Source of the DNA: CAZSLO01 sp964608025
GTDB lineage: Bacteria > Chloroflexota > Dehalococcoidia > Lucifugimonadales > CAJWER01
Direction of reading: 5' to 3'
NCBI GenBank assembly: GCA_964608025.1
Contig: CAZSLO010000019.1
Location: 7,884-71,883 of the forward strand
Length of the DNA stretch: 64,000 nucleotides
The position numbers and the translations under genes were made by a program. Every line of letters begins with the position of its first letter. Positions within the stretch are counted from its first letter, which is position 1. This document shows positions 53,818 through 62,887 of the stretch, one piece after another. The notes under the pieces were generated by a model, which was given only the letters and a program-made list of their open reading frames with translations, was not told where the DNA came from and searched no databases.

Positions 53818-54606
53818 CTAATGGCCCTTCCAGTTGGGCCGACGTTTTTCTGTGAACGCCTTAGGACCTTCAATAAAATCTTCTGATCCAATGGCCTGTT
53901 CGTATTGGCTGTAATTAGCCTTCATTGCTTCTTCTAGACTCATGCCAAGTCCCAGCATGGCCATTTGTTTACTTGCCCTGACTGACAGGGGTGCTCCATC
54001 CACTATCTCTTCGGCTAATCGAGTTGCTGCCTCTAATGCTCTACCTTTCGGAGCTATTTCGTTGATTAGACCCCATTGGAATGCTTCTTCAGAATTTATT
54101 GGCTTTCCAGTCAATAGCATTTTCATCCCAACTTTGATTGGGAGTTGCCTCGGGATCCTATGTACACCACCCGCAGCAGCGACCAATCCGACATTTACCT
54201 CGGGAGCACCGAACTGGGCATCAGTGTCTGCCACTATGAGATCGCAGGCTAGTGCAATCTCTAATCCACCTCCCATTGCGTAGCCGTTAACTGCCGCTAT
54301 AATGGGTTTCCAACACTCAAAATCATCGGTAATGCCACCGAAAGGTACTTTTTCTGCACCCGGGTAAGCCTCCCCTTTCGCCCCATGTTCGGCATGGTAT
54401 TTAAGGTCGTTTCCGGCGCAGAATGCCCTTTCGCCTGATCCGCTGAGTACGGCTACCCATAATTCTGGATCTTCGCAAAAATCAAGCATTGCGTTGCGCA
54501 TTTCAAGACTCGCGGGTGGGTGGAGGGCGTTTAAACGCTCTGGCCTAGTGATCGTGATATACGCTATCCGATCACGTTTTTCGTAATTGAGGAACTCGAA
54601 TTCCAT
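53818..54606 (-). CDS. Enoyl-CoA hydratase/isomerase (crotonase) family protein
   Basis: 262 residues. Ala-Phe-Cys-Ala-Gly-Asn-Asp-Leu-Lys forms the first oxyanion-hole loop, and Gly-Tyr-Ala-Met-Gly-Gly-Gly-Leu-Glu the second. Glu in the Phe-Gly-Ala-Pro-Glu-Val block matches one acid of hydratases; the second acid position is less clear, so hydratase, isomerase or hydrolase activity cannot be separated. GGAG precedes the ATG at 54606. It may belong to acyl-CoA breakdown together with the 20-25 kb block. Confidence 0.85.
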   Translation of the reverse strand: MEFEFLNYEKRDRIAYITITRPERLNALHPPASLEMRNAMLDFCEDPELWVAVLSGSGERAFCAGNDLKYHAEHGAKGEAYPGAEKVPFGGITDDFECWKPIIAAVNGYAMGGGLEIALACDLIVADTDAQFGAPEVNVGLVAAAGGVHRIPRQLPIKVGMKMLLTGKPINSEEAFQWGLINEIAPKGRALEAATRLAEEIVDGAPLSVRASKQMAMLGLGMSLEEAMKANYSQYEQAIGSEDFIEGPKAFTEKRRPNWKGH

Positions 54607-54737
54607 CGAGACTCCTAGGGGCGTACCTGGATATTCTGGAAGTATATCAGTGTAGGATCTATGTCGCAGCTAATCATGGGATTTGAATAGAACATAAATG
54701 ATTGTTTCTACACCTGGTTATGGTCAATTTCTATGGT

Positions 54738-57700
54738 CTATTTTGCTGGGGGTTCTGTAATTGAAAGAATCTGGTCGGCTTTCACATCAGAGAGTGTCTG
54801 TATTATGCCACTGGGCCACCTGATTTCAACTTGTTTTATTGTGTCCGAATTGCCAAGTCCAAAATGCATGTCTAGGCAGTTACTCGATAGAAAGGTCCCA
54901 CTTGCGGTGAGTTCTCCGACCTGTGTTTTCGGATTACCATCAGGCCCTGTTGTCGTGACATAGACACGGGCCCCAATCCCGTCGGCGTTGGTGCCGGTTC
55001 CGTCAATTGCCATACGGCCTTTTAGCCTAAACGCGATCCAGTGATTGTCTTGGTTGGTATTCATCCATATAAATAAAGGCCCGCGGGCGAAGCCTATTAT
55101 TCTATTCTCATCCAACATTTCACCGCTGCTGTTGGTACCAACTAGATCGATATACCCGTCCGAGTTGATATCACATTTAGCGAGGCCCTTACCGTTTTCG
55201 TGAAATTGAGCACCGATGCGTTGTTTTTCAGCATTGAAGGCTGGATCTTTAGGATCAAGAATTGTGTAGTCTACGTTTTGTATGTCCAGTACGCCCGCCT
55301 CGACTGTAACGTCCTCGAATGAACCTTTACCATCACCCCTGAGAAGACGTCCTGCGCTTTGATAGAATTCCCCACGTGGACCTTCCCCACGCGCGATGAT
55401 AGATCCGAGCCAGTAAAGGTCTTGATCACCGTCATTTTCGAGATCAAAGAAAACTGTTCCGAATCCAAAATCGTAAGCAGCGAGTCCGGTTAGAGGTTGC
55501 CATGTGAACATTATATTTGAGGGATTTAGGGATTCAGGGGGCATCAATCGACTGGGTTTTACACGTGTACTTGGAGCTACATCCACATAAGAACCTAGAT
55601 CAATTAATCCGGTATTTCCCCAGTCATTGCGAAGTAAAAAGTGGCTGCATGTTCCCCATACGAAACGGTGTCCATAGGCGCAATCTCCACCGGGATAAGG
55701 AGGTAATCGGAGGAGGGGATGGAACCCGGCGTTTGTGATAAAGATATCAAGATCTGCGTCACTATCGTAATCACCAACAGCAAAGCCCATCCATGATCCG
55801 GCCTTGTCTATGCCCATTGGTCTTGCAACAGGTATAAAACGAATATCTCCTGGGATTGATTCGTTGCGATATACCTTGAGACGATCTCCGTCGTCCGCGA
55901 CCCACAAATCCTGGTCGCCGTCATCGTCATAGTCATAAAAAAGCACGGCCCAGGTTTGTCCGCTAGGTTCTCCGACCCTATTGCCAGCTGAATCACGGAG
56001 ATTTGGATTGTATCCCTCGTACACATTGTCGGACGTGGGATCTTGGAATGTAATAGGTTCTCCTCCGGTGTTGCGCATCACGATAGGACCACCCGCAACT
56101 CCGGCACTGGCGGAAACTTCTGTGAATGTTAGGTCTCCATTGTTAATAAATAGGTCGTTGTAATGGCCGTGGTGAGCAGGGGAATCGAATCTAACGAATT
56201 CCATGTCCCCGTGGTTGCCGACATAGATGTCAAGCCATCCGTCACCGTCTACGTCTGCACATGCCACAGCCTTGGCGGAGCGAATATTGACGTGTGGTCC
56301 AAAGGCGGTTTCGGTAATTTCTGTAAAAGTACCATCCCGGTTGTTTTTGAAGAGCCTATCTTGAGTGATTGCTTTGAGGCCTGAGGAAACGTTTATTGAC
56401 CGAAAATCTAGATTGTCACCAAGTCGACCCATTGCTCCAACATAAAGGTCTTGGTATCCATCGTTGTCAAGGTCACATGCTGCCACAGCTGTACTGTTAC
56501 TTTCCGTCAGGGTTACTCCTGCTTCCTCAGCAACGTCTGTGAAAGTGCCGTCACCATTGTTGCGGAATAGCCGGTTTGGACCACCTTCGGCGAGAAGTTC
56601 AATCAGTGCATTAGACTCTGCTTGCGTGACATATAGGTCTTGATCTCCATCACGATCATAATCAAATATTGCTACTCCGGGATAGCGACTCATCAAGTAA
56701 GCCTTGTCTCCGAGAGCCTCTGGTGCGATATTTCTAAACTGTGATACGCCGGTTGGTCCGCCCGCGGGCAAAGTGAATACACCAGCACCGCCGCCCACGT
56801 CGAACGCTGTCGATTCGGTTCTTGTGGAACTTGAAGGTCTGGAGTTTCCGTCAATGCTCGATCTAGCTTGTAGTTGTGTGCCGGCTGAAGTGTCCCAAAC
56901 CAACATGCCGATTCCAAGTATCGCTAATCCTCCTACTGCACCTAGGATCCATGTTGCTGTAGCGAAAGTTGCTATCGCCCTCTTTGGCATCACCTGGCCT
57001 AGTCCCCAGAACGTTACTGGGCCACCAGCCGCAGCGGTAAAAAGCAATGCTGCTGCTGGAGCTGTACCCATACCGAGCATCAATCCTAGTGCAACCAGAG
57101 GTATCTCGAATAACAAAGGGACATTGATCAAGATACCCAGGGTGGTGGCTATTGCTATACCTTGTAAATCGTTACCGAGGTATTTTGCAACTGTGTCTGC
57201 GCTTATCCACTGCATAGCCAGCCCGCTGGCGAAACCAGCCACTATCATGATAGGACCCATTCGCACTAGATAACCTACGGTGATCCTAGCCCAGTCTCTA
57301 AAGGCTCCAACCAATTCTGTACTCCATGAACCCTGAGCATCTTCGATTTCCAGAGTTGGTAGGTCGACACTCTGGTCTGCTGAAGATTTCCGAATTGTCA
57401 TCATCACTATAGGCCCAAGGATAAGTGCACCTGTGATTGCCATAACCAGTCGACTTATGCCCAAGAGAGGAGTGAAGACGAAGAAAACCATCGCAAGCGC
57501 CGGGATATTCATGGTGGCAGAGCCTTGGACCATCGCGATTGCTCCGTCAATCCCGGCTCCTTTACGGTGAAATGCCGATGATATTGGTACGATGCATGCC
57601 GAACATAAATTCATGACGGGACCGATTAATGCTCCGCGCATTGTACGTTTGAAAGCGCTGCCAGATTCGAAGTTCTTGCCGCTGCCTGATGGAAAAATAA

Positions 57701-57986
57701 ACGCTTCAGTAAGTCCGGCCACAAGGAATGCAAATGTCATCCCTATTGATACGAGTCTAAGGTATGTGACAGAGAAAACCATCCATCTGGAGAGCAGGCT
57801 TGAGCCAGAGTCGCGCTCTATACAGAATCCCTGGAAACACTGGACTTGAGGTGCATTAACGGCGTCGAGATCGGTCCCGACTGCGTCCAGTTTCGGAAAC
57901 CGATTGAACGAGAAAAACAAGGATAAAATTACCAGGAAAAGCATAGCTCCAACGAGCCGCTTTTTACCTAGAGATGTTGTGAGCAC
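54738..57986 (-). CDS. ArsP/DUF318-like permease fused to FG-GAP repeats and an ASPIC/UnbV domain
   Basis: 1,082 residues. Residues 1 to about 365 carry 8-10 membrane helices with the permease-type block Leu-Cys128-Ser-Ala-Cys131-Ile-Val-Pro and later Gly-Ser-Ala-Thr-Met-Asn-Ile-Pro, like the ArsP/YraQ (DUF318) family. From about 425 to 930 seven Asp-x-Asp-x-Asp-Gly-x-x-Asp calcium loops of FG-GAP/VCBS repeats suggest an extracytoplasmic beta-propeller. The C-terminal 80 residues match ASPIC/UnbV (Ala-Asp-Gly-Ile-Gly-Ala-Arg-Val and Ile-Arg-Trp-Pro-Ser-Gly). GTG start with GGAGG 6 nt upstream. It is one continuous frame; the substrate is unknown. Confidence 0.82.
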   Translation of the reverse strand: MLTTSLGKKRLVGAMLFLVILSLFFSFNRFPKLDAVGTDLDAVNAPQVQCFQGFCIERDSGSSLLSRWMVFSVTYLRLVSIGMTFAFLVAGLTEAFIFPSGSGKNFESGSAFKRTMRGALIGPVMNLCSACIVPISSAFHRKGAGIDGAIAMVQGSATMNIPALAMVFFVFTPLLGISRLVMAITGALILGPIVMMTIRKSSADQSVDLPTLEIEDAQGSWSTELVGAFRDWARITVGYLVRMGPIMIVAGFASGLAMQWISADTVAKYLGNDLQGIAIATTLGILINVPLLFEIPLVALGLMLGMGTAPAAALLFTAAAGGPVTFWGLGQVMPKRAIATFATATWILGAVGGLAILGIGMLVWDTSAGTQLQARSSIDGNSRPSSSTRTESTAFDVGGGAGVFTLPAGGPTGVSQFRNIAPEALGDKAYLMSRYPGVAIFDYDRDGDQDLYVTQAESNALIELLAEGGPNRLFRNNGDGTFTDVAEEAGVTLTESNSTAVAACDLDNDGYQDLYVGAMGRLGDNLDFRSINVSSGLKAITQDRLFKNNRDGTFTEITETAFGPHVNIRSAKAVACADVDGDGWLDIYVGNHGDMEFVRFDSPAHHGHYNDLFINNGDLTFTEVSASAGVAGGPIVMRNTGGEPITFQDPTSDNVYEGYNPNLRDSAGNRVGEPSGQTWAVLFYDYDDDGDQDLWVADDGDRLKVYRNESIPGDIRFIPVARPMGIDKAGSWMGFAVGDYDSDADLDIFITNAGFHPLLRLPPYPGGDCAYGHRFVWGTCSHFLLRNDWGNTGLIDLGSYVDVAPSTRVKPSRLMPPESLNPSNIMFTWQPLTGLAAYDFGFGTVFFDLENDGDQDLYWLGSIIARGEGPRGEFYQSAGRLLRGDGKGSFEDVTVEAGVLDIQNVDYTILDPKDPAFNAEKQRIGAQFHENGKGLAKCDINSDGYIDLVGTNSSGEMLDENRIIGFARGPLFIWMNTNQDNHWIAFRLKGRMAIDGTGTNADGIGARVYVTTTGPDGNPKTQVGELTASGTFLSSNCLDMHFGLGNSDTIKQVEIRWPSGIIQTLSDVKADQILSITEPPAK

Positions 57987-58203
57987 GAAAACCTCCGTAA
58001 CCTTAACATCATACTTTACTGCGATGGGTTTAGCGGTGTCTAAGTGATTTGGAGTCGTCTTTCAATCGAAATAACGTCGTGAATTTTTAGTAGTGTAGAA
58101 GTTATCAAAAATTGGCTAAATATAGGTTTATGTTGTTAGAGGTGTCGATTTCTTGAACATTATTCGGAGAAATATAAGAAGAATATTATACCCAATAGAA
58201 AGT
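57987..58203. other. Divergent intergenic stretch upstream of the transporter operon
   Basis: About 300 bp separate the permease/FG-GAP gene from the binding-protein gene. The right part holds a clear rightward promoter (58204-58233). The left part has a weak leftward candidate, TTGAAA-N17-TAGACA (58065-58037). No ORF or RNA gene was seen. Confidence 0.4.
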
Positions 58204-58233
58204 TTGACAAGTTAATAAGCAGCCATGTAGACT
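58204..58233 (+). promoter_or_regulatory. Sigma70-like promoter of the ABC transporter operon
   Basis: TTGACA (58204-58209), an 18-nt spacer, then TAGACT (58228-58233). The leader of about 53 nt contains a GAAGCC/GGCTTC hairpin (58253-58269) just before the ribosome binding site region. Confidence 0.65.
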
Positions 58234-58292
58234 TTTCAGCTATTCGAGAGCCGAAGCCTTGGCGGCTTCAATTTCGCTCGTGGAGTGTAAAG

Positions 58293-60443
58293 ATGCCTAG
58301 ATTGTTTATCGTCTCGGTAATCGCAGGATTGCTAGCAGTTTTTGCCGCTGCTTGCGGAGCTGCGGACCCCGAGGTGATCACGGTTGAGAAAGAGGTCGTG
58401 GTTACCAAAGAGGTAATCAAGGAAGTACCTAAAGAGGTCGTGGTTACCAAAGAGGTCACAAAAATCGTTGAGGTCGAAAAGCCTGTAACGGTCACGGTTA
58501 CCAAAGAAGTCGTCAAGACGGTTGAAGTACCTAAAGAGGTCGTGGTTGTTAAAGAGGTAATCAAAGAGGTCGAAGTAATCAAAGAAGTCGTAAAAGAGGT
58601 AGAGGTGGCAGCTCCTGTCAGTTTTGGGGAATCACCTCAGTTAGCTCAATTAGTGGCAGCTGGCAAGCTCCCACCAGTTGAAGAACGTCTGCCTTCTGAG
58701 CCCGTCGTGATTGCTACTTTCGATGAGATTGGCAAGTACGGTGGCGATATGCGGGCAGCATTTTCCTCCCGCTCAGTTTGCAATATGGAGCGATATGGTC
58801 GATCTACCATGTTCCGTATGTCTACTGATGCCGCGACTATAATTCCGCACATTGCAAAGAGCCTGGATATTTCACCTGACGGCAAGGTAACGACTCTTAA
58901 ATTGCGAGAAGGTGGAAAATGGTCGGACGGCCATCCTTTCACGGCCGACGACTTTATGTTCTGGTGGGATCATGTACAGGGTAATGCAGAGCTAACGACT
59001 GGCCGAAAGTCTAGCTATATCAGGGGAATTAACGAAGAAGATGATGGCAAGTTGGTCAAGGTAGACGACTACACCATCCAGTACGTATTCCCGAAAGCTA
59101 TGACTTCCATGGCCAAGAGACTGGTTAACCCGTGCAGCTTCTCCACTTTTACGCCTGCACACTTTGTTAAACAGTTCCACAAGGAATTTAACAAGAACGC
59201 CGATGAAGAAGCCAAAGAGGCTGGATTCGATAGCTGGGTACAATGGTTCAAAGCTAACGACTTCCCGCATGAGAATCCTGACATTCCCGTTCTTAACCCA
59301 TGGGTTCAGACTGGTAGCGTAAGGAAAGAGGACGTAGTGGTCTTCAAGCGGAACCCGTATTTCATGGGTGTTGATTCCGCGGGGAACCAGCTACCTTACA
59401 TCGATAACTTCATTCAGTACCTTATTCCTGGGGATCAAGAACGAATAAACCTCATGATTCTAGGTGGTGAGACAGACTTCCAGGCATTTGCAGTAAACAA
59501 TGCCGATCTCCCGCTCTTCAAGGCGGGTGAGGAAAAGGGTGGATACAAACTGGTAGGACACCCGGTTGCAAGAGGTATCTGGGATGGGATGTACATCAAC
59601 TTCTCCAACCAGGGTCCCTCGGGAGACCTGCTACGTAATGTTGACTTCCGTCGAGCCCTATCTATAGCTATCGACAGAGAAGCTATAAACAACAACACCT
59701 ACTTAGGTCTTGGTGAGGCGAGACAGGTAGTTCCACTTAAGGAGTCCCCGTTCTATCCTGGCGACGCAGCTGCGAAGGCCTGGACCCAGTATGACCCGGC
59801 ACTTGCCAACGAAATGCTGGATAAGATTATTCCGAACAAGGACTCTGACGGATTCAGGTTGCTAGACAGCGGCGAACGAGCCGTTATGCTCTTGGATGCT
59901 TGGAACCAGATTAACTATGATGCCTCACTGCAGGTACCACAGTACTGGGAAGCCGTTGGTGTAAAGACGCAGTACAGCGGAGCCCAGGGTGGTGAGCAGG
60001 GCGGTAACGTTGTACGTGACCATGTCATGAAGAACGAAAACATGTTCATGATGTATGTCATAAACGCAGCGCATCCGTTCGTACAGAACTCGTACACTAC
60101 GCCGACCGCATGGTGGAGTTTCTCCGGCCCAGCCTTCGGTTCTTACTACTGTGGTTGCCATCCTGAAGGCGATCCTGGTCTTGAGCCTACTGGTGTCATG
60201 AAGGAACTGACAGATCTCCACCTCAAGGGGACCACGGTTCCAGAAGCAGAACAGGTTGTATTGGGTAAGGAAATCTTCCGACGCTGGGCAGAGGATGTAT
60301 ACGGTATAGGGCTAGTTGGTAACGTACCGCGTTACGCGGCCGTTTCAGTTAACCTTGGTAACGTACCTTCCAGCTGGATGGGTGGAGCTCTAGAGCGATC
60401 ACCGTCGACTGCCTTCCCTGAACAGTTCTACTGGAAACGATAA
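58293..60443 (+). CDS. ABC transporter substrate-binding lipoprotein (peptide/SBP_bac_5 family)
   Basis: 716 residues. Signal peptide with lipobox ending at Cys21; then a low-complexity Val/Glu/Lys repeat (about residues 28-107); then a family 5 extracellular binding domain (Lys-Leu-Arg-Glu-Gly-Gly-Lys-Trp-Ser-Asp-Gly-His-Pro-Phe-Thr-Ala-Asp-Asp-Phe, Asn-Val-Asp-Phe-Arg-Arg-Ala-Leu-Ser-Ile-Ala-Ile-Asp-Arg). It delivers peptides, or similar solutes, to the permeases downstream. GGAG precedes the ATG. A strong hairpin (60466-60515) separates it from the permease genes. Confidence 0.92.
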   Translation: MPRLFIVSVIAGLLAVFAAACGAADPEVITVEKEVVVTKEVIKEVPKEVVVTKEVTKIVEVEKPVTVTVTKEVVKTVEVPKEVVVVKEVIKEVEVIKEVVKEVEVAAPVSFGESPQLAQLVAAGKLPPVEERLPSEPVVIATFDEIGKYGGDMRAAFSSRSVCNMERYGRSTMFRMSTDAATIIPHIAKSLDISPDGKVTTLKLREGGKWSDGHPFTADDFMFWWDHVQGNAELTTGRKSSYIRGINEEDDGKLVKVDDYTIQYVFPKAMTSMAKRLVNPCSFSTFTPAHFVKQFHKEFNKNADEEAKEAGFDSWVQWFKANDFPHENPDIPVLNPWVQTGSVRKEDVVVFKRNPYFMGVDSAGNQLPYIDNFIQYLIPGDQERINLMILGGETDFQAFAVNNADLPLFKAGEEKGGYKLVGHPVARGIWDGMYINFSNQGPSGDLLRNVDFRRALSIAIDREAINNNTYLGLGEARQVVPLKESPFYPGDAAAKAWTQYDPALANEMLDKIIPNKDSDGFRLLDSGERAVMLLDAWNQINYDASLQVPQYWEAVGVKTQYSGAQGGEQGGNVVRDHVMKNENMFMMYVINAAHPFVQNSYTTPTAWWSFSGPAFGSYYCGCHPEGDPGLEPTGVMKELTDLHLKGTTVPEAEQVVLGKEIFRRWAEDVYGIGLVGNVPRYAAVSVNLGNVPSSWMGGALERSPSTAFPEQFYWKR
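58372..58610 (+). repeat. Val/Glu/Lys-rich coding repeat
   Basis: Imperfect repeats of about 11-12 residues, with Lys-Glu-Val-Val-Val/Ile units recurring roughly eight times. Nucleotide copies such as AAAGAGGTCGTGGTTA recur. It probably forms a stiff linker between the lipid anchor and the binding domain. Similar linkers are known in Chloroflexota binding proteins. Confidence 0.8.
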
Positions 60444-60465
60444 TCGAAGAAACGTTTTAAGTAAC

Positions 60466-60515
60466 GACCACCCCCGTGGCTCAGCCAAATATGGATGAAT
60501 CTCACGGGGGTGGTC
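60466..60515 (+). promoter_or_regulatory. Strong hairpin between binding protein and permease genes
   Basis: GACCACCCCCGTG (60466-60478) pairs perfectly with CACGGGGGTGGTC (60503-60515), a 13-bp GC-rich stem with a 24-nt loop. There is no T-run, so it is more likely a 3'-end stabiliser or partial terminator giving more binding-protein mRNA than permease mRNA. Confidence 0.6.
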
Positions 60516-60689
60516 TTACGTATAGACCGTTCACCCCGGGGAAAACCTGGTTTCGTAATAAAGATAGGGATCAGTTGTCAAAACATTCTCTCGCTGTATT
60601 AGGACAACTAATTTTGATGAAGACTTGGATTACTCGCAGGATGATGTACACAGGACAATTAATCTGCGAATTAGGAACAAATAGCTAGA

Positions 60690-61679
60690 ATGCTGTCATT
60701 TACTTTTAAACGACTCCTGATTATAGTCCCACTACTGTTTTTAATTTCTGCAACTTCATTTGGCATTCTTGCGGCTCCTCCGGGAGACTATGTCACCTCC
60801 TACGTAGCAAGACTTTCTATGCAACAGGGATTTCCTGTCACCAAGGAAGAAGAGGCATCACTGAGACATCAGTATGGTCTCGACAAGCCGATATATGTAC
60901 AGTATTTCAAGTGGATTACCAAGGTTTTACGGGGAGATTTTGGCCTGTCGACTACTCGTGAAGCTCCCGTAAATGAACTTGTTAAAGAACGAATTGTTCT
61001 CACGGTTGGATTGTCTTTCCTTACGATCATGTTTGTATGGGTATTGGCTATACCGATTGGGATTATATCGGCCGTCAAGCAATACTCTATATTGGACTAT
61101 ATAGCCACATTTTCAGCCTACATTGGTGTCGGCACTCCAAATTTCCTTCTTGCCCTTGCAATTATGTGGGTTGTCCTTGATTTGGGAGGAGGTTATATAG
61201 GGGGATTATTCTCACCCGAATATATTGAAGCAGATTGGAGCTGGGATCGGGTTAAGGACGTTTTTAAACATATATGGGTACCAGCTATCATACTTGGGAC
61301 CGATGGCATGGCAGGGCTTACCCGTATCGTCAGGGCCAACATGCTGGACGAATTACACAAACCGTACGTACTTACTGCCTTAGCAAAGGGTTTACCGATA
61401 TGGAAAGTGATACTGAAATATCCACTCCGGACTGCCCTAAATCCATTCTTTAGTGGAATTGGATATGCACTACCACAACTTTTCTCCGGGGCCACAATTT
61501 TGGGTGTAGTACTAGGGTTGCCGATTATTGGTCCAATGCTTTTATCAGCGACTCTTGATGAGGATATGCTCTTGGCAGGATCGCTCCTCTTTGTGATGAG
61601 TGCACTTACTTTGATTGGAACATTGGTGTCGGACATAGTATTGGCTTGGGCAGATCCGCGAATCCGGATTGAAGGCTGA
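60690..61679 (+). CDS. dppB: ABC transporter permease (DppB/OppB type)
   Basis: 329 residues with six membrane helices. The N-terminal TM segment and Gly-Asp-Tyr-Val segment, then Thr-Arg-Ile-Val-Arg-Ala-Asn-Met-Leu-Asp-Glu, Ala-Leu-Ala-Lys-Gly-Leu-Pro (the EAA coupling loop), and the C-terminal Trp-Ala-Asp-Pro-Arg-Ile-Arg are typical. It pairs with the next gene as the transmembrane channel. No ATPase gene is visible in the window, so it may lie downstream or elsewhere. Confidence 0.9.
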   Translation: MLSFTFKRLLIIVPLLFLISATSFGILAAPPGDYVTSYVARLSMQQGFPVTKEEEASLRHQYGLDKPIYVQYFKWITKVLRGDFGLSTTREAPVNELVKERIVLTVGLSFLTIMFVWVLAIPIGIISAVKQYSILDYIATFSAYIGVGTPNFLLALAIMWVVLDLGGGYIGGLFSPEYIEADWSWDRVKDVFKHIWVPAIILGTDGMAGLTRIVRANMLDELHKPYVLTALAKGLPIWKVILKYPLRTALNPFFSGIGYALPQLFSGATILGVVLGLPIIGPMLLSATLDEDMLLAGSLLFVMSALTLIGTLVSDIVLAWADPRIRIEG

Positions 61680-61682
61680 TCA

Positions 61683-62846
61683 ATGACACAACCAGAAACA
61701 GTTACATCTGCTGAAGAAGAAATAGTTACATCTGCTGAAGAAGAAGCAGTTTATCTTGCACCTCAATGGAAGCTCATCTGGTGGCGATTCAAGAAACATC
61801 GACTTGCTGTTTTGGCAGCAGGTATCTTGTCTATCTTCTTTATCATTGCTCTATTCCCTAATTTCCTGGCGATTCACGACCCGGAAATCACACATGGTAT
61901 AGACTCACTTGTTGGTCCCCAGAGACTCAACAACCTTTATCGGTTTGATCCATTCGTATATGGACTTGAATCTGTTAGAAACCCGGACACTTTTGCACTA
62001 GAACACGTACCGAACAAAGAGGTTAAACATCCGGTAAAATTCTTTGTTCGCGGTTATGAATACAAGCTCCTTTGGCTATTTCCAACTGATAGACATCTCA
62101 TGGGCATAGAGACGAAGTCAGATAAGGCAGCGGTGCTAGATAATCGACCGTTTTACCTTTTGGGAACTGACCGACTGGGTCGGGATATGTGGTCCCGCCT
62201 GATGTATGGCATCCGGCTATCGTTGTCTATTGGAATGGTTGGTATGTTCATCAGCCTTGTCATGGGAATTATGCTAGGTGGGATATCGGGTTACTTTGGA
62301 GGATGGGTGGATATTGCCATTCAAAGGATGATTGAATTTATAATATCGATTCCCACTCTCCCTCTTTGGATTATGCTTGCTGCCCTCGTGCCTACTGACT
62401 GGGGAATCGTTCAAGTATATTTTGCAATAACCACGATTATTGCTCTGCTTGGATGGACAGGTATGGCAAGAGTTGTCAGGGGGAGATTTCTTTCCCTGAG
62501 AGAAGAGGAATTCATAACGGCTGCTCGTCTGGCGGGCGCAAGAGAAGGACGGATAATATTCAGGCACATGCTACCGTCATTCTTGAGCCATATAATTGCT
62601 TCTATAACACTGAGCGTACCAGCGGTGATAATCGCGGAGACATCTCTTAGCTTCCTTGGTGTTGGTTTACGGCAGCCTGCCATTAGCCTGGGTGTCATGC
62701 TTGTTGAAGCTCAGAATGTTCGTTCGATTGCTCTTTCACCCTGGCTCCTGATACCTGGCCTTGTCGTGATTATCATAATATTGGCCTTTAACTTTATTGG
62801 GGATGGTCTCAGGGACGCTGCTGATCCTTACGGTGGCAATGCTTAG
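61683..62846 (+). CDS. dppC: ABC transporter permease (DppC/OppC type)
   Basis: 387 residues. It has a charged N-terminal tail with a tandem repeat, then the first TM, a large periplasmic loop, and Gly-Thr-Asp-Arg-Leu-Gly-Arg-Asp, followed by the EAA loop (Glu-Glu-Glu-Phe-Ile-Thr-Ala-Ala-Arg-Leu-Ala-Gly-Ala). The end matches DppC (Asn-Phe-Ile-Gly-Asp-Gly-Leu-Arg-Asp-Ala-Ala-Asp-Pro). It starts 3 nt after dppB. The periplasmic loop is longer than usual. Confidence 0.92.
   Translation: MTQPETVTSAEEEIVTSAEEEAVYLAPQWKLIWWRFKKHRLAVLAAGILSIFFIIALFPNFLAIHDPEITHGIDSLVGPQRLNNLYRFDPFVYGLESVRNPDTFALEHVPNKEVKHPVKFFVRGYEYKLLWLFPTDRHLMGIETKSDKAAVLDNRPFYLLGTDRLGRDMWSRLMYGIRLSLSIGMVGMFISLVMGIMLGGISGYFGGWVDIAIQRMIEFIISIPTLPLWIMLAALVPTDWGIVQVYFAITTIIALLGWTGMARVVRGRFLSLREEEFITAARLAGAREGRIIFRHMLPSFLSHIIASITLSVPAVIIAETSLSFLGVGLRQPAISLGVMLVEAQNVRSIALSPWLLIPGLVVIIIILAFNFIGDGLRDAADPYGGNA
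61701..61745 (+). repeat. Tandem duplication in the dppC N-terminal tail
   Basis: Two identical 21-nt copies (61701-61721 and 61725-61745) with a 24-nt period, encoding Val-Thr-Ser-Ala-Glu-Glu-Glu twice. Probably a recent in-frame duplication in a cytoplasmic tail. Confidence 0.85.
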
Positions 62847-62887
62847 ACAAGCTGGGCTTAGCCGACTTTAACAAGAGCGAAGCTTTT

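Noticed and set aside
56704..57273. A 189-codon ORF opposite the permease/FG-GAP gene.
   Set aside because: It lies antisense to conserved permease helices, with a Pro/Ala/Ile composition typical of a reverse-frame artefact.
60476..60688. A 70-codon ORF between the binding-protein and first permease genes.
   Set aside because: It would start inside the strong hairpin at 60466-60515, has no ribosome binding site and no protein-like pattern; the region is better explained as untranslated.
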